Below, piece after piece: positions 1 through 6,849 of a stretch of 8,635 bases of DNA (position 1 is its first letter; each line of letters opens with the position of its first letter). Position numbers and translations under genes: made by a program. Below the pieces are notes generated by a model that saw only the letters and a program-made list of their open reading frames with translations, was not told the DNA's origin and searched no databases. Source of the DNA: Candidatus Zixiibacteriota bacterium. Lineage in GTDB: Bacteria > Zixibacteria > MSB-5A5 > SM1-73. The stretch spans positions 1 to 8,635 of the forward strand of contig JAOZNS010000112.1 of the NCBI GenBank assembly GCA_029933635.1, in the 5' to 3' direction.

Positions 1-29
1 TGGCAAATAAGAATTTTACACAGATTACC

Positions 30-165
30 GGGGCTGTTGCCGAACTCTATTGGCAGGACTAAATGTCCTCCCCTGTGAATGATAACTCCTTGTCTCCCAT
101 AGGGGTGGAATTCCCAGACGGGTCTCCGTTATCCCGCCCCAGAATGAGACTTTGGCAACATCCCC
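30..165. mobile_element. MITE-like element with terminal inverted repeats and a 5-bp target duplication
   Basis: The left end (30-51, beginning GGGGCTGTTGCC) and the reverse complement of the right end (143-165, beginning GGGGATGTTGCC) agree at 19 of 23 aligned columns, including one gap. The 5-mer TTACC lies directly outside both ends (25-29 and 166-170), as expected for a target-site duplication. The 136-bp body has no plausible gene. It contains a nested inverted repeat (GATAAC 81-86, GTTATC 128-133) and a short hairpin (AGGAC 55-59, GTCCT 65-69). It is therefore best read as a non-autonomous insertion moved by a transposase encoded elsewhere. The right-hand TTACC is GGTAA on the minus strand and supplies the last bases of the neighbouring DUF4139 gene, including its TAA stop. 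The alternative is a structured RNA or 3'-UTR fold, but the flanking direct repeat favours transposition. The IS family is not assigned. Confidence 0.72.
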
Positions 166-1563
166 TTACCTGTAATATCTTACCGTGTAATTCAACACCA
201 CCTCTTGATCGGGATCTATCTGAATCTTAAACTCGATGGTGTTGGCATCCTTCTTGTTGTATGGGTGAGTGGTCTCTCTTATCTCCCACTCGGTGTAGGG
301 ATGAAGATGCTCCACCACCACCACCTCAACTTTCTCCTCCTTATGATTTCGCAATTTGATTTGATATGATTCATCAGTGATGTCGTCTGTGATCTTTTTG
401 AAATCGGTCTTCTGTCTTTCCCCCACGATATCGAAGGCATTGCCCAAAAAGACTCGCACCTTTTCGTCCTTAGGGGTATGATCGATCTTATCCTCGCCCA
501 CGAATTCCAAGGCTTTATCCACGTCCTCCTTATATACTCTAATTTTCCCCTGTGGCAGAGGCATTCCCAGTCCCGCACTTTCCGAGTTCTTAAACTCCAG
601 CTCCACCCGCACCTTATCCTGGTATCTGGCTCCATCATAGGTAAAGATCTTTTTCACTTTCACCGGGGTGGAGGAAAAGAGGGAAACCTGCTTGATCTCA
701 TTATCCTTGATGGTAGCCGGGCGCAAGAGGGTGTAGAGGTGATATTCGAAAAATGGCTTTTCCTCAAATTGGGGAACGCCAACAGCCTCCGCCGCGTAAC
801 CTTTTGCCAGTCGAGGCGGTCTTCTCTCCTCTCTTATCCGATGCACCTCTCCAGCAATCAACTTCACCTTGGCATCCTCATAGGTTGCGCCGGAACGGTT
901 ATCGATGGATACCCAGCCAGCCAGCTCCAGGTTTTGATCCCTCTGATCCACCACCGCCACGTATTCGGCATGCCAGTTTATCCCGGTGGTCAAGTAGCTC
1001 ACCTCCGCCTTTCTTTTTCCGCCAACCTGGCTATCCAGAAGCCATACCAGTGTGGGCTTGGTGATCAGTCCCTCCGGAAGGGTCGGGAAATAGAGGTCCC
1101 TTACCTCACCCATTCTTATTATCCGAATGGCTCCATCTGGCTCCTGCAGGGTCACATTTTCGTTGGAGAATGAGAGAAGACGACCTTTGTATGATTTCAC
1201 CCCTCCCTCGGCTCCTTCGGATTTGGTGAAAAGCTCGATCTCCTTATCCACATATTTTTGCAATATCTTGCTGGAGCTGACCAGATCATACTGGTAGTTC
1301 TGCTCCAGAATCTCCACCCGAGCGGAAGGATCGACCAGTTTGAAATGAACCGAGGTGGGGTCTATCTGTGATGCCACATCGGTGAATTTAATCATACTTT
1401 TCCCCTTTTGAAATTCCAGCTCCCGCACATCCTTAATCAACCCTAAGTTTTGATTGTAGATGGTAACGGAAACCCCCGCACAAGCGGGCAAGGGGTTGTT
1501 TAAAAACCAACCGCCAAAAATAAAAACCAGAACCAGCGATTTGATCATATCTGAGTTTTTCAT
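166..1563 (-). CDS. DUF4139 domain-containing secreted protein
   Basis: The protein is 465 residues from the ATG at 1563. It starts MKNSDMIKS, followed by a hydrophobic segment and PACA-G, which fits signal peptidase I cleavage; LPAC could alternatively be a poor lipobox. The mature N-terminus (VSVTIYNQNLGLIKDVREL) and the beta-rich C-terminus, with EWEIRETTHPY and a final VVLNYTVRYYR, are typical of DUF4139 proteins, whose biochemical role is unknown. Export to the periplasm or envelope is inferred. A GGTGAG/GAGAGG stretch precedes this ATG. The frame stays open upstream to another ATG at 1671, which has its own AAAGGAG 9 nt away. That start would put 36 residues (MSDKLGNDLQ...) ahead of the signal peptide, so I prefer 1563. 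The stop codon lies in the target duplication of the adjacent MITE-like element. The gene is 272 bp downstream of valS, with no terminator visible between them, so co-transcription is possible. Confidence 0.8.
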   Translation of the reverse strand: MKNSDMIKSLVLVFIFGGWFLNNPLPACAGVSVTIYNQNLGLIKDVRELEFQKGKSMIKFTDVASQIDPTSVHFKLVDPSARVEILEQNYQYDLVSSSKILQKYVDKEIELFTKSEGAEGGVKSYKGRLLSFSNENVTLQEPDGAIRIIRMGEVRDLYFPTLPEGLITKPTLVWLLDSQVGGKRKAEVSYLTTGINWHAEYVAVVDQRDQNLELAGWVSIDNRSGATYEDAKVKLIAGEVHRIREERRPPRLAKGYAAEAVGVPQFEEKPFFEYHLYTLLRPATIKDNEIKQVSLFSSTPVKVKKIFTYDGARYQDKVRVELEFKNSESAGLGMPLPQGKIRVYKEDVDKALEFVGEDKIDHTPKDEKVRVFLGNAFDIVGERQKTDFKKITDDITDESYQIKLRNHKEEKVEVVVVEHLHPYTEWEIRETTHPYNKKDANTIEFKIQIDPDQEVVLNYTVRYYR

Positions 1564-1680
1564 TTTCCTCTCACCGCCTCTTAAGGTTAAAAGTTTTTGT
1601 GCCTTTAAAGTTTTATACAGGTTGGAAAGAATTTTATTCCCCTGAAGATCGTTGCCCAATTTATCTGACATGTTACTCTA

Positions 1681-1687
1681 CTCCTTT
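1681..1687 (-). promoter_or_regulatory. Ribosome-binding site for an alternative upstream start of the DUF4139 gene
   Basis: AAAGGAG on the minus strand stands 9 nt before the ATG at 1671-1669, which is in frame with the DUF4139 gene. It is as good a site as the one before the preferred ATG at 1563. Either there are two translation starts or the annotated signal-peptide start is secondary. The rest of the 164-bp gap up to the valS stop (1672-1835) shows no gene and no terminator. Confidence 0.45.
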
Positions 1688-1835
1688 ACCAGTGGATAAC
1701 CTTTTAAATTTCCTGGATTTCATGTATTGGATCACACTCTACAGTGAGGAAGGACTTCTTTTTATAATTTTATCCCTTTCATAGCCCATCCCGGAGATTT
1801 GAGCGAATCTTCTGAGACAAGGAAGGTCGGTCGGC

Positions 1836-4508
1836 TCACCAGCCCACGATCCCCTCCAAATTTTTATTGAGCTTCTCCACCATCTTGCGATAATCCTCCT
1901 TTTTGGCTTTTTCCTTTTCGATTATCGCTCGGGGCGCCCTTTTGAGGAAATCTTCGTTGGAGAGCTTTTTATTGGTCTTCTCCAGAAGTCGAGTAACTTT
2001 GGCGATCTCCTTCTCCAACCTTATCCTTTCCTGTTCCAAATCGATCAAGCCTTCCAGAGGGACAAATATCTCCGCATCCTTTACTACCGCGCTGGCTGAA
2101 TGATCAGGTTTAGGGAGATCCACCTCGATCCTTAGATTTTCCACCTTGCCCAAGTTTATAATATGATCCTTATTATCATTTAGAATCCTTTTTAGCTTTT
2201 GGTCATCCACCCTGATCCAGACATCAGCTTTCTTAGCTGGAGGCACATTCATCTCCGATCTGATGTTGCGGATGGAGGTGACCACCTCTTGGACGCTCTT
2301 TAAGGTCTGCTCCAAATCTTGATCGATCAGCTCCTTTTGGACAGAAGGCCAGGCTTGGTTCAACACCGAGGAAGAATCTCCATCCATTCCTTTATATAAA
2401 TGATGCCAGATCTCTTCGGTTATGAAGGGAGCAAATGGATGGAGCAATCGAAGTATACGATTGAGGACAAAATGTGCTATCTTCTGGGCGGTAGCGTTTT
2501 CTTTTTCTCCCTCTGGCAGGTTAAGTCTTGGCTTTATCATCTCCACATACCAGTCACAGAAATCGTGCCAGACAAATTCATACAGTGATTTCACCGCACT
2601 GTTAAATCTATAGTTCTCCATAAGTTGGGTGACCTCATCCACAGTGCGGTTCAGCCGACTCAAGATCCACCTATCCTCAAGCCTCCCCTCATCTTCTCTT
2701 AGCTGTAAGTCATCTTCAGGAAAGAATCCCTGTGAAAGATGAGACATCACGAATTTGGACACGTTCCAAAGTTTGTTAGCAAAATGCTGACCCACCTTGA
2801 AGGTCCTCTTTGCTATAAGGGTGTCCTGTCCTTCAGGAGTAACCAGCATCATGGTTGTCCTCAAGGCATCTGCTCCATACTGATCAATTACCTCCAGAGG
2901 ATCGATTCCATTTCCTAAAGATTTGCTCATCTTCACTCCATGCTCATCTCGCACGGTCCCGTGAATATACACATCCGAGAAGGGTTCTTTACCCATGAAT
3001 TCGAATCCTGCCATCACCATGCGGGCCACCCATAGGAAGATGATCTCTGAGGCAGTAAAAAGTGCTTTGGTGGGATAAAATCTCTTCAGCTCCTTTGTCT
3101 TTTTGGGCCAGCCAAAGGTGGAAAAGGGCCACAGCCAGGAGGAAAACCAGGTATCCAAAACATCCTCATCCTGCTTTAACTTCTTGCCTTTGCACTTATC
3201 ACACTCGGAGGGAGGAGATTTAGCCACTATGATTTGATTGCAACTCTGGCAATACCACACCGGAATGCGATGCCCCCACCATAGCTGTCGGGAGATACAC
3301 CAGTCTCGAATATTTTCCATCCAGTGCATATAGGTTTTGGTCCAGCGTTCCGGAAAAAATCTCACCTTACCGGTCTTCACCGCTTCAATGGCTGGCTGGG
3401 CTAAGGGTTTCATCTTCACAAACCACTGCTCGGAAAGATAAGGTTCGATTTCAGTCCCGCAACGATAACACAAAGCCACCGGCACAGAATAAGGCTCTAT
3501 CTTCTCCAGAAGTTTCCTCTTTTTAAGCTCAGCCACCAGGGCTTGTCGACAAGCATATCTATCCAGCCCAGCGAACTTGCCAGCATTTTCGTTCATGGTT
3601 CCGTTGGGATTCATCACGTTGATCTGCTCCAAGTTATGCCTTTGTCCGATCTCGAAATCGTTGGGGTCGTGAGCTGGGGTCACCTTCACCATCCCGGTGC
3701 CAAATTCCGGATCCACAAAATCATCAGCCACGATCTTAAGCTCCCGATCTAGGATAGGCAGAATGGCAGATTTGCCCACCAACTTTTTGAACCTTTTATC
3801 TTCGGGATTGATCGCCACCGCAGTATCGCCTAACATGGTCTCCGGTCGGGTGGTGGCAACGGTGATGTATTGGTCTGAACCCTTGAGCTTGTATTTTATA
3901 TACCACAGAGAGCCTTCCTTTTCCTCCCTTTCGGTTTCATCATCAGATAGGGAGGTCTGGCAACGAGGGCACCAGTTGATGATCCGTTTCCCCCGGTAAA
4001 TCAACCCTTTGTTATAAAGGTGCACAAACACCTCCAAAACCGCCTGGGAGAGTCCTTCATCCAAGGTGAATCTGGTTCGATCCCAATCGCAAGAGCAACC
4101 AATTTTTTTGAGCTGATTGAGGATGGCATCTCCGTTCTTTTTCTTCCATTCCCAGGCAAGCTGGACAAACTTTTCTCGTCCCAGCTTCTCTTTGGATTTC
4201 CCTTCCTTGGCTAATTTCTTCTCCAGCACCACCTGGGTGGCGATTCCCGCATGATCTGTCCCGGGAAGCCATTCGGTCTCATATCCCTGCATCCTTTTCC
4301 ATCTTATCAGAATATCCTGGAGGGTATTGTTGAGGGCATGCCCCAGGTGAAGCACATCGGTAACGTTGGGCGGTGGAATCACCACGCTGAAGGTTTTTTT
4401 CTTCGTATCCACATCCGCGTGGAAAAGTCGCTTTTCAAGCCAGAACCGATACCACTTATCTTCAGTCAATTTGGGATCGTAATGTTTGGGCAGATCGTTT
4501 GTCCTCAT
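1836..4508 (-). CDS. valS: Valyl-tRNA synthetase (class Ia)
   Basis: This cytoplasmic enzyme (890 aa, full length for the family) attaches valine to tRNA-Val and edits mischarged threonine. Visible landmarks are the HIGH signature as HLGH (54-57, after PPPNVT), GTDHAG (83-88), the editing-domain signature TTRPETMLGD (219-228) with AHDPNDFEIG (279-288), and KMSKS (526-530). Cysteine pairs suited to zinc lie at C180/C183, C347/C350, C420/C423 and C436/C439. DTWFSSWLWPFSTFGWP (452-468) is characteristic of ValRS rather than IleRS or LeuRS. An anticodon-binding helical region spans about 610-760, and the C-terminal coiled coil typical of bacterial ValRS spans about 822-888. The ATG at 4508 follows GGAGGAG with an 8-nt gap. 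A near-consensus promoter lies about 30 bp upstream, so the gene probably starts its own transcript. The Asp in NVTDVLHLGH, where Gly is usual, is a minor variation. Confidence 0.98.
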   Translation of the reverse strand: MRTNDLPKHYDPKLTEDKWYRFWLEKRLFHADVDTKKKTFSVVIPPPNVTDVLHLGHALNNTLQDILIRWKRMQGYETEWLPGTDHAGIATQVVLEKKLAKEGKSKEKLGREKFVQLAWEWKKKNGDAILNQLKKIGCSCDWDRTRFTLDEGLSQAVLEVFVHLYNKGLIYRGKRIINWCPRCQTSLSDDETEREEKEGSLWYIKYKLKGSDQYITVATTRPETMLGDTAVAINPEDKRFKKLVGKSAILPILDRELKIVADDFVDPEFGTGMVKVTPAHDPNDFEIGQRHNLEQINVMNPNGTMNENAGKFAGLDRYACRQALVAELKKRKLLEKIEPYSVPVALCYRCGTEIEPYLSEQWFVKMKPLAQPAIEAVKTGKVRFFPERWTKTYMHWMENIRDWCISRQLWWGHRIPVWYCQSCNQIIVAKSPPSECDKCKGKKLKQDEDVLDTWFSSWLWPFSTFGWPKKTKELKRFYPTKALFTASEIIFLWVARMVMAGFEFMGKEPFSDVYIHGTVRDEHGVKMSKSLGNGIDPLEVIDQYGADALRTTMMLVTPEGQDTLIAKRTFKVGQHFANKLWNVSKFVMSHLSQGFFPEDDLQLREDEGRLEDRWILSRLNRTVDEVTQLMENYRFNSAVKSLYEFVWHDFCDWYVEMIKPRLNLPEGEKENATAQKIAHFVLNRILRLLHPFAPFITEEIWHHLYKGMDGDSSSVLNQAWPSVQKELIDQDLEQTLKSVQEVVTSIRNIRSEMNVPPAKKADVWIRVDDQKLKRILNDNKDHIINLGKVENLRIEVDLPKPDHSASAVVKDAEIFVPLEGLIDLEQERIRLEKEIAKVTRLLEKTNKKLSNEDFLKRAPRAIIEKEKAKKEDYRKMVEKLNKNLEGIVGW

Positions 4509-4537
4509 CAGCCTTTCTCCTCCGATTTCGATCTACG

Positions 4538-4566
4538 ATAATAATAAAACCCTGAAGTCATGTCAA
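4538..4566 (-). promoter_or_regulatory. Sigma70-type promoter of valS
   Basis: On the minus strand TTGACA (4566-4561) is separated by exactly 17 bp from TATTAT (4543-4538). Transcription should start near 4531, giving a leader of only about 23 nt before the valS ATG, just enough for the GGAGGAG ribosome site. Such a short leader leaves no room for a T-box or attenuator. Confidence 0.8.
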
Positions 4567-4704
4567 GTTAAATGGAATTGGAAAAAACTAACCTGTCAGG
4601 GATTATATTATGATTATATTGGGCTTAGTCTTTCAATGTTTGCCCTTATTTCAAGATTATCGACAGTTTTGGGGGAAAGGAGAAGAATTATTAGGGTGTA
4701 TGTG

Positions 4705-4748
4705 TAGTGGCAAAGCTTGCTTTGCATTAAATATTCTCTTGACCACTA
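4705..4748. repeat. Nested palindrome with GTAGTGGC motif
   Basis: TAGTGG (4705-4710) and CCACTA (4743-4748) are inverted copies. Inside them GCAAAG (4710-4715) and CTTTGC (4720-4725) form a perfect 6-bp hairpin with loop CTTG. The leading GTAGTGGC followed by a small hairpin also occurs at 6887 inside the second MITE-like element. This may be a decayed member of the same dispersed palindromic repeat. It lies in the 384-bp gap between valS and the beta-barrel gene. Confidence 0.5.
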
Positions 4749-4815
4749 TTAAATACAAAAAGAAATGGACTTTGATTATGAAGAGTTGAGTGGAAGGGTC
4801 GATCGAGCAGGAAAG

Positions 4816-4844
4816 CCTCGCAAGAAAAACTTTCGCCAGCGAGG
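4816..4844. repeat. Imperfect hairpin downstream of beta-barrel gene
   Basis: CCTCGC (4816-4821) and GCGAGG (4839-4844) form a 6-bp stem around a 17-nt loop containing an A/T run. It lies just past the terminator-like hairpin of the 4893-5468 gene in the direction of transcription. It could reinforce the 3' end or be part of a small repeat. The rest of 4567-4815 holds only the nested palindrome at 4705-4748; I see no gene there. Confidence 0.35.
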
Positions 4845-4852
4845 TGAAATAA

Positions 4853-4884
4853 TTCGGGCGGGGGGATTTAACTCCCCGCCCGAA
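4853..4884 (-). terminator. GC-rich 3' hairpin (terminator-like) of beta-barrel operon
   Basis: TTCGGGCGGGG (4853-4863) pairs perfectly with CCCCGCCCGAA (4874-4884) over 11 bp, with a 10-nt loop. It starts 9 bp beyond the stop codon at 4893-4895. On the minus strand the stem is followed by TTATTTC rather than a true U-run, so it may act as a weak terminator or as an mRNA 3'-end stabiliser. It closes the two-gene beta-barrel unit. Confidence 0.65.
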
Positions 4885-4892
4885 CAAAAAGG

Positions 4893-5468
4893 TTACTTCA
4901 CAAAAATAGAAATACCTGCTCTAAATCCGAAATCATCAGCGTCAGCATCCTTTACTCCTCCGGCATTGGAGACACGCTGATAAAAAAGCCCACCCCTGAA
5001 GACGGCATCATTGGTAAAGAAAAATTTTATTCCTCCGCCTACATCTGGAAGGATCATTGTCATCTCATCAGCTTCTCCCACGTCCCCGGAATGGCTGACA
5101 AAGCCCAGACCCCCGAATATAAATGGAACAAGTCCGCCTCCTGCTCCCCCCTCGAAATGATAAACCACGTTGAAGGTTGCGCCAAGATCGGTCCATGAAT
5201 AATCTTCACCACCTTCATAGCTCTGGCTTGAATGAGAGACCAAAAGCTTTGGCTCGATTGCCAGACCGGGGATCACAAAGTAACCAATTCGGGGCCAAAA
5301 CCCTATGTTGGTCATGGAAAAGTGCTCATAAGAAGTGTGAGTAAAAGAGACGTCTCCTCCTATCTCCACTCTTCCTTGAGCGGTCTTGTCTCCAGCCGAG
5401 AAAGCAAAATTTAAAGGAACAAATGAGACCAGCAACAGAATTATGAGTATAAAAGATACCCTTTTCAT
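4893..5468 (-). CDS. Outer-membrane beta-barrel protein (first of a tandem pair by coordinate)
   Basis: The protein is 191 residues. Residues 1-25 are a signal peptide (MKR, a hydrophobic core of Ile/Leu/Val, cleavage after AFSA), giving a mature protein of about 166 residues. The remainder alternates hydrophobic/aromatic and polar residues with Gly-rich turns (VPFIFGGLGFV about 115-125, ILPDVGGGIKFFF about 139-151). This is the pattern of a small eight-stranded barrel of the OmpW/OprF-N-like kind. It ends GISIFVK, with Phe two residues before the end rather than at the terminus. The ATG follows GAGGT with a suitable gap. The gene is 115 bp downstream of a similar gene with the same PF..GG.G and GGG(I/V) blocks, suggesting duplication. 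A GC-rich hairpin lies between the two, so expression is probably by read-through from the upstream promoter. Its specific function (porin, adhesion, structural) cannot be told. Confidence 0.8.
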   Translation of the reverse strand: MKRVSFILIILLLVSFVPLNFAFSAGDKTAQGRVEIGGDVSFTHTSYEHFSMTNIGFWPRIGYFVIPGLAIEPKLLVSHSSQSYEGGEDYSWTDLGATFNVVYHFEGGAGGGLVPFIFGGLGFVSHSGDVGEADEMTMILPDVGGGIKFFFTNDAVFRGGLFYQRVSNAGGVKDADADDFGFRAGISIFVK

Positions 5469-5520
5469 TTTTTCAACCTCATTTGAAAGAATTTCAGTCT
5501 ACCTTTCCTTTACTTTAAGC

Positions 5521-5545
5521 TCGGGCTGGGGGCCCCCCAGCCCGA
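5521..5545 (-). terminator. Intercistronic GC-rich hairpin between the two beta-barrel genes
   Basis: TCGGGCTGGGG (5521-5531) and CCCCAGCCCGA (5535-5545) form a perfect 11-bp stem with a 3-nt loop. It lies 38 bp past the stop codon at 5584-5586 and has no U-tract on either side (AGCTTAAAG follows on the minus strand). No good promoter is visible between it and the next ATG. It therefore more likely attenuates or stabilises the mRNA between the cistrons than ends transcription fully. The sequence resembles the hairpin after the second barrel gene (CGGGCGGGG). Confidence 0.55.
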
Positions 5546-5583
5546 TCACTATACCTTGTTCAAGCAGACAGAGTAGTTCTAGA

Positions 5584-6273
5584 TTACTCGGTGCCGGTGA
5601 AAAGATAGTAGGTCACTCCAGCGCCAAAGGTCAAAAATCCATGAGGTCCAAAGTCGGAGCCAAACTTGTCTTCGTCTTTGGTCATCGCCATATGGTAGTT
5701 AGCCCGTCCAAACACCGCAATCTTTTCGGTGGCGAAATACTCCACTCCACCACCAAAGTTGAATCCAAAGCTTGAACCCTTAAGCTCCTCGCCTGATTGA
5801 TAATCTCCAGTCAACACCTCTTCAGTAAAGATCTTATCCGTTCTTTCATTTCGAGAAAAATACCACATATACATGCCCGCACCCGCGGTGACGAACGGAT
5901 TGAGCTTGTTGTCCTCCGCCTTCATCATGGGTCCAAAGTTGAAGGTGCCATTCAGGGCCACATAGGGAATATTGAAAGCTGGAGTGATATCCTCATAGCC
6001 TGCTGGCTTTTTTTCATCCTTCAAAGGCATGTATCCATAACCTCCATTGATCCCCACGGCCACTTTATCTATCACCACATATTTAATCTCCACCGCTGGA
6101 AATCCATAGAAGCCCACCATGTCTGAGAGGTTGTTATCGGAGTTAAAACTTCCATTCAACGGCATTATCCCCCCACCCCAGACGCCGAAGCCGATGTGTT
6201 TGGACATGTCCATACCATATGCGCCACCAGTGGCTAAAATTGACGCCAGAAGAATAACACATAATTTTTTCAT
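5584..6273 (-). CDS. Outer-membrane beta-barrel protein (promoter-proximal member of the pair)
   Basis: The protein is 229 residues. Residues 1-20 (MKKLCVILLA...AYG) form a clear signal peptide with cleavage before MDMSK. The mature part has repeated amphipathic strands with Gly turns, such as IGFGVWGGGIMPL, VAVGINGGYGYMPL, NPFVTAGAGMYMWYF, FGFNFGGGVEYFATEKIAVF and FLTFGAGVTYYLF, as in small eight-stranded outer-membrane barrels. It shares block order with the downstream gene: PF(V/I)..G.G, then GGG(V/I)(E/K)(Y/F)F.T...AVF. The ATG at 6273 follows GAGGAGGGG with a 7-9 nt gap. The gene has a strong predicted promoter (6433-6461) and a leader of about 150 nt, consistent with an abundant envelope protein. 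The role in the outer membrane is inferred from fold only; no substrate can be assigned. Confidence 0.82.
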   Translation of the reverse strand: MKKLCVILLASILATGGAYGMDMSKHIGFGVWGGGIMPLNGSFNSDNNLSDMVGFYGFPAVEIKYVVIDKVAVGINGGYGYMPLKDEKKPAGYEDITPAFNIPYVALNGTFNFGPMMKAEDNKLNPFVTAGAGMYMWYFSRNERTDKIFTEEVLTGDYQSGEELKGSSFGFNFGGGVEYFATEKIAVFGRANYHMAMTKDEDKFGSDFGPHGFLTFGAGVTYYLFTGTE

Positions 6274-6289
6274 CTGTTTTCCCCTCCTC

Positions 6290-6364
6290 TTATTCTTGAA
6301 AGGTTAGGTTAAAAAAATCCACCTTGTTTCTGTTATGCTTCTCTTTTCTCACCTCCTTTCTCAT
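6290..6364 (-). CDS. Candidate 24-residue leader peptide in the beta-barrel mRNA
   Basis: An ATG at 6364-6362 opens a 24-codon frame (MRKEVRKEKHNRNKVDFFNL..., ending TAA at 6292-6290). It is rich in Lys/Arg and has no membrane segment. It lies wholly inside the predicted leader, and its stop is 16 nt before the barrel ATG, overlapping the region of the barrel ribosome site. That spacing would allow translational coupling. Against it, there is no good ribosome site before its ATG, and the composition may simply reflect purine-rich leader sequence. Confidence 0.2.
   Translation of the reverse strand: MRKEVRKEKHNRNKVDFFNLTFQE
6349..6359 (-). promoter_or_regulatory. Perfect Shine-Dalgarno sequence without a start codon
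   Basis: The leader contains AAAGGAGGTGA, fully complementary to the usual 16S rRNA 3' end. No ATG, GTG or TTG lies 5-12 nt downstream, and the barrel start is about 75 nt away. A second purine-rich AAGGAG lies further upstream, at about 6411-6416. It could be a ribosome standby site, an antisense or regulatory target, or the relic of a lost start. Confidence 0.45.
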
Positions 6365-6432
6365 AGCTAAGCTTTTAACAGGTTGGATAACGACTTTAAC
6401 CCTTCTTCTCCTTTTTCTTGAAATTTTGACCA

Positions 6433-6482
6433 AGTATAAAGTAAATCATCTGGGTTGTCAACTATTTTTTTGGTTTTTTTGT
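6433..6482 (-). promoter_or_regulatory. Strong sigma70-type promoter with A-tract UP element for the beta-barrel operon
   Basis: TTGACA (6461-6456) and TATACT (6438-6433) are separated by exactly 17 bp. Just upstream of the -35, on the minus strand, are two runs of seven A (6480-6474 and 6471-6465) about one helical turn apart, the hallmark of an UP element. Predicted start is near 6426, giving a leader of about 150 nt before the ATG at 6273. Confidence 0.85.
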
Positions 6483-6530
6483 AACTCGATGAAAACTAAG
6501 TTATGAGTATTATCAAGGTAAAAAAACGGG

Positions 6531-6849
6531 ATGATAGATGCCAAGGGTGTTGATAAAATAACTACCAAAGTTTTTCATATTTTTTTTGAAAGCTTTTTGT
6601 CTTATTGATTTTCCGGTTGCGTAGCCGATCCTTTACACTTCATCTCCCGCCAAAGGCTGGATGTCGAAGGAAAGTCGCTTAGATTCGAGGAAAGACTCAA
6701 TATCGAAGAATGGCTCGGCTCTCAAGCTATGGCTTTGTCAGAGATGAATCCTTCTGGATGAACTCGGAGGCTTCCGAAGTATTTATTAGGAATTGCATCC
6801 ATATCTATGTGATATAAGCTCAACATCTCTGATCAAATTAAGGGGAGAG
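6531..6849 (+). pseudogene. Open frame broken only by TGA codons; possible gene remnant
   Basis: From the ATG at 6531, preceded in frame by TAA a few codons upstream, one plus-strand frame runs more than 100 codons with no TAA or TAG. It is interrupted by TGA at 6606, 6759, 6810 and 6861. The longest clear piece (6609-6758, containing LRFEERLNIEEWLGSQAMAL) reads like protein and is less AT-rich than its surroundings. No family is recognised. Recoding is unlikely because other genes here use TGA as stop. It may be a decayed gene, part of a dispersed repeat, or chance. A 9-bp inverted repeat (TCAGAGATG 6738-6746, CATCTCTGA 6824-6832) lies within it. Apart from this, 6483-6849 shows nothing I can name. 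Confidence 0.2.

Noticed and set aside
3..62. 19-codon plus-strand frame ending TAA at the window start, running into the element
   Set aside because: It reads somewhat protein-like but is cut by the edge and crosses the terminal inverted repeat, so it cannot be supported as a gene.
30..165. 6S-like or riboswitch RNA
   Set aside because: The rod-like fold fits loosely, but no conserved RNA motif was recognised, and the flanking TTACC repeats are better explained by insertion.
478..1173. Long plus-strand frames within the DUF4139 gene (also 753-1064)
   Set aside because: They are antisense shadows of a recognisable protein family gene and have no protein-like character of their own.
4657..4887. 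Minus-strand 76-codon open frame
   Set aside because: It runs through the terminator-like hairpin and the palindromes in the gap, has no family resemblance, and its composition looks non-coding.
4509..4892. T-box riboswitch ahead of valS
   Set aside because: No T-box consensus (such as GGTGG-ACCGCG) is seen, and the promoter gives a leader of only about 23 nt.
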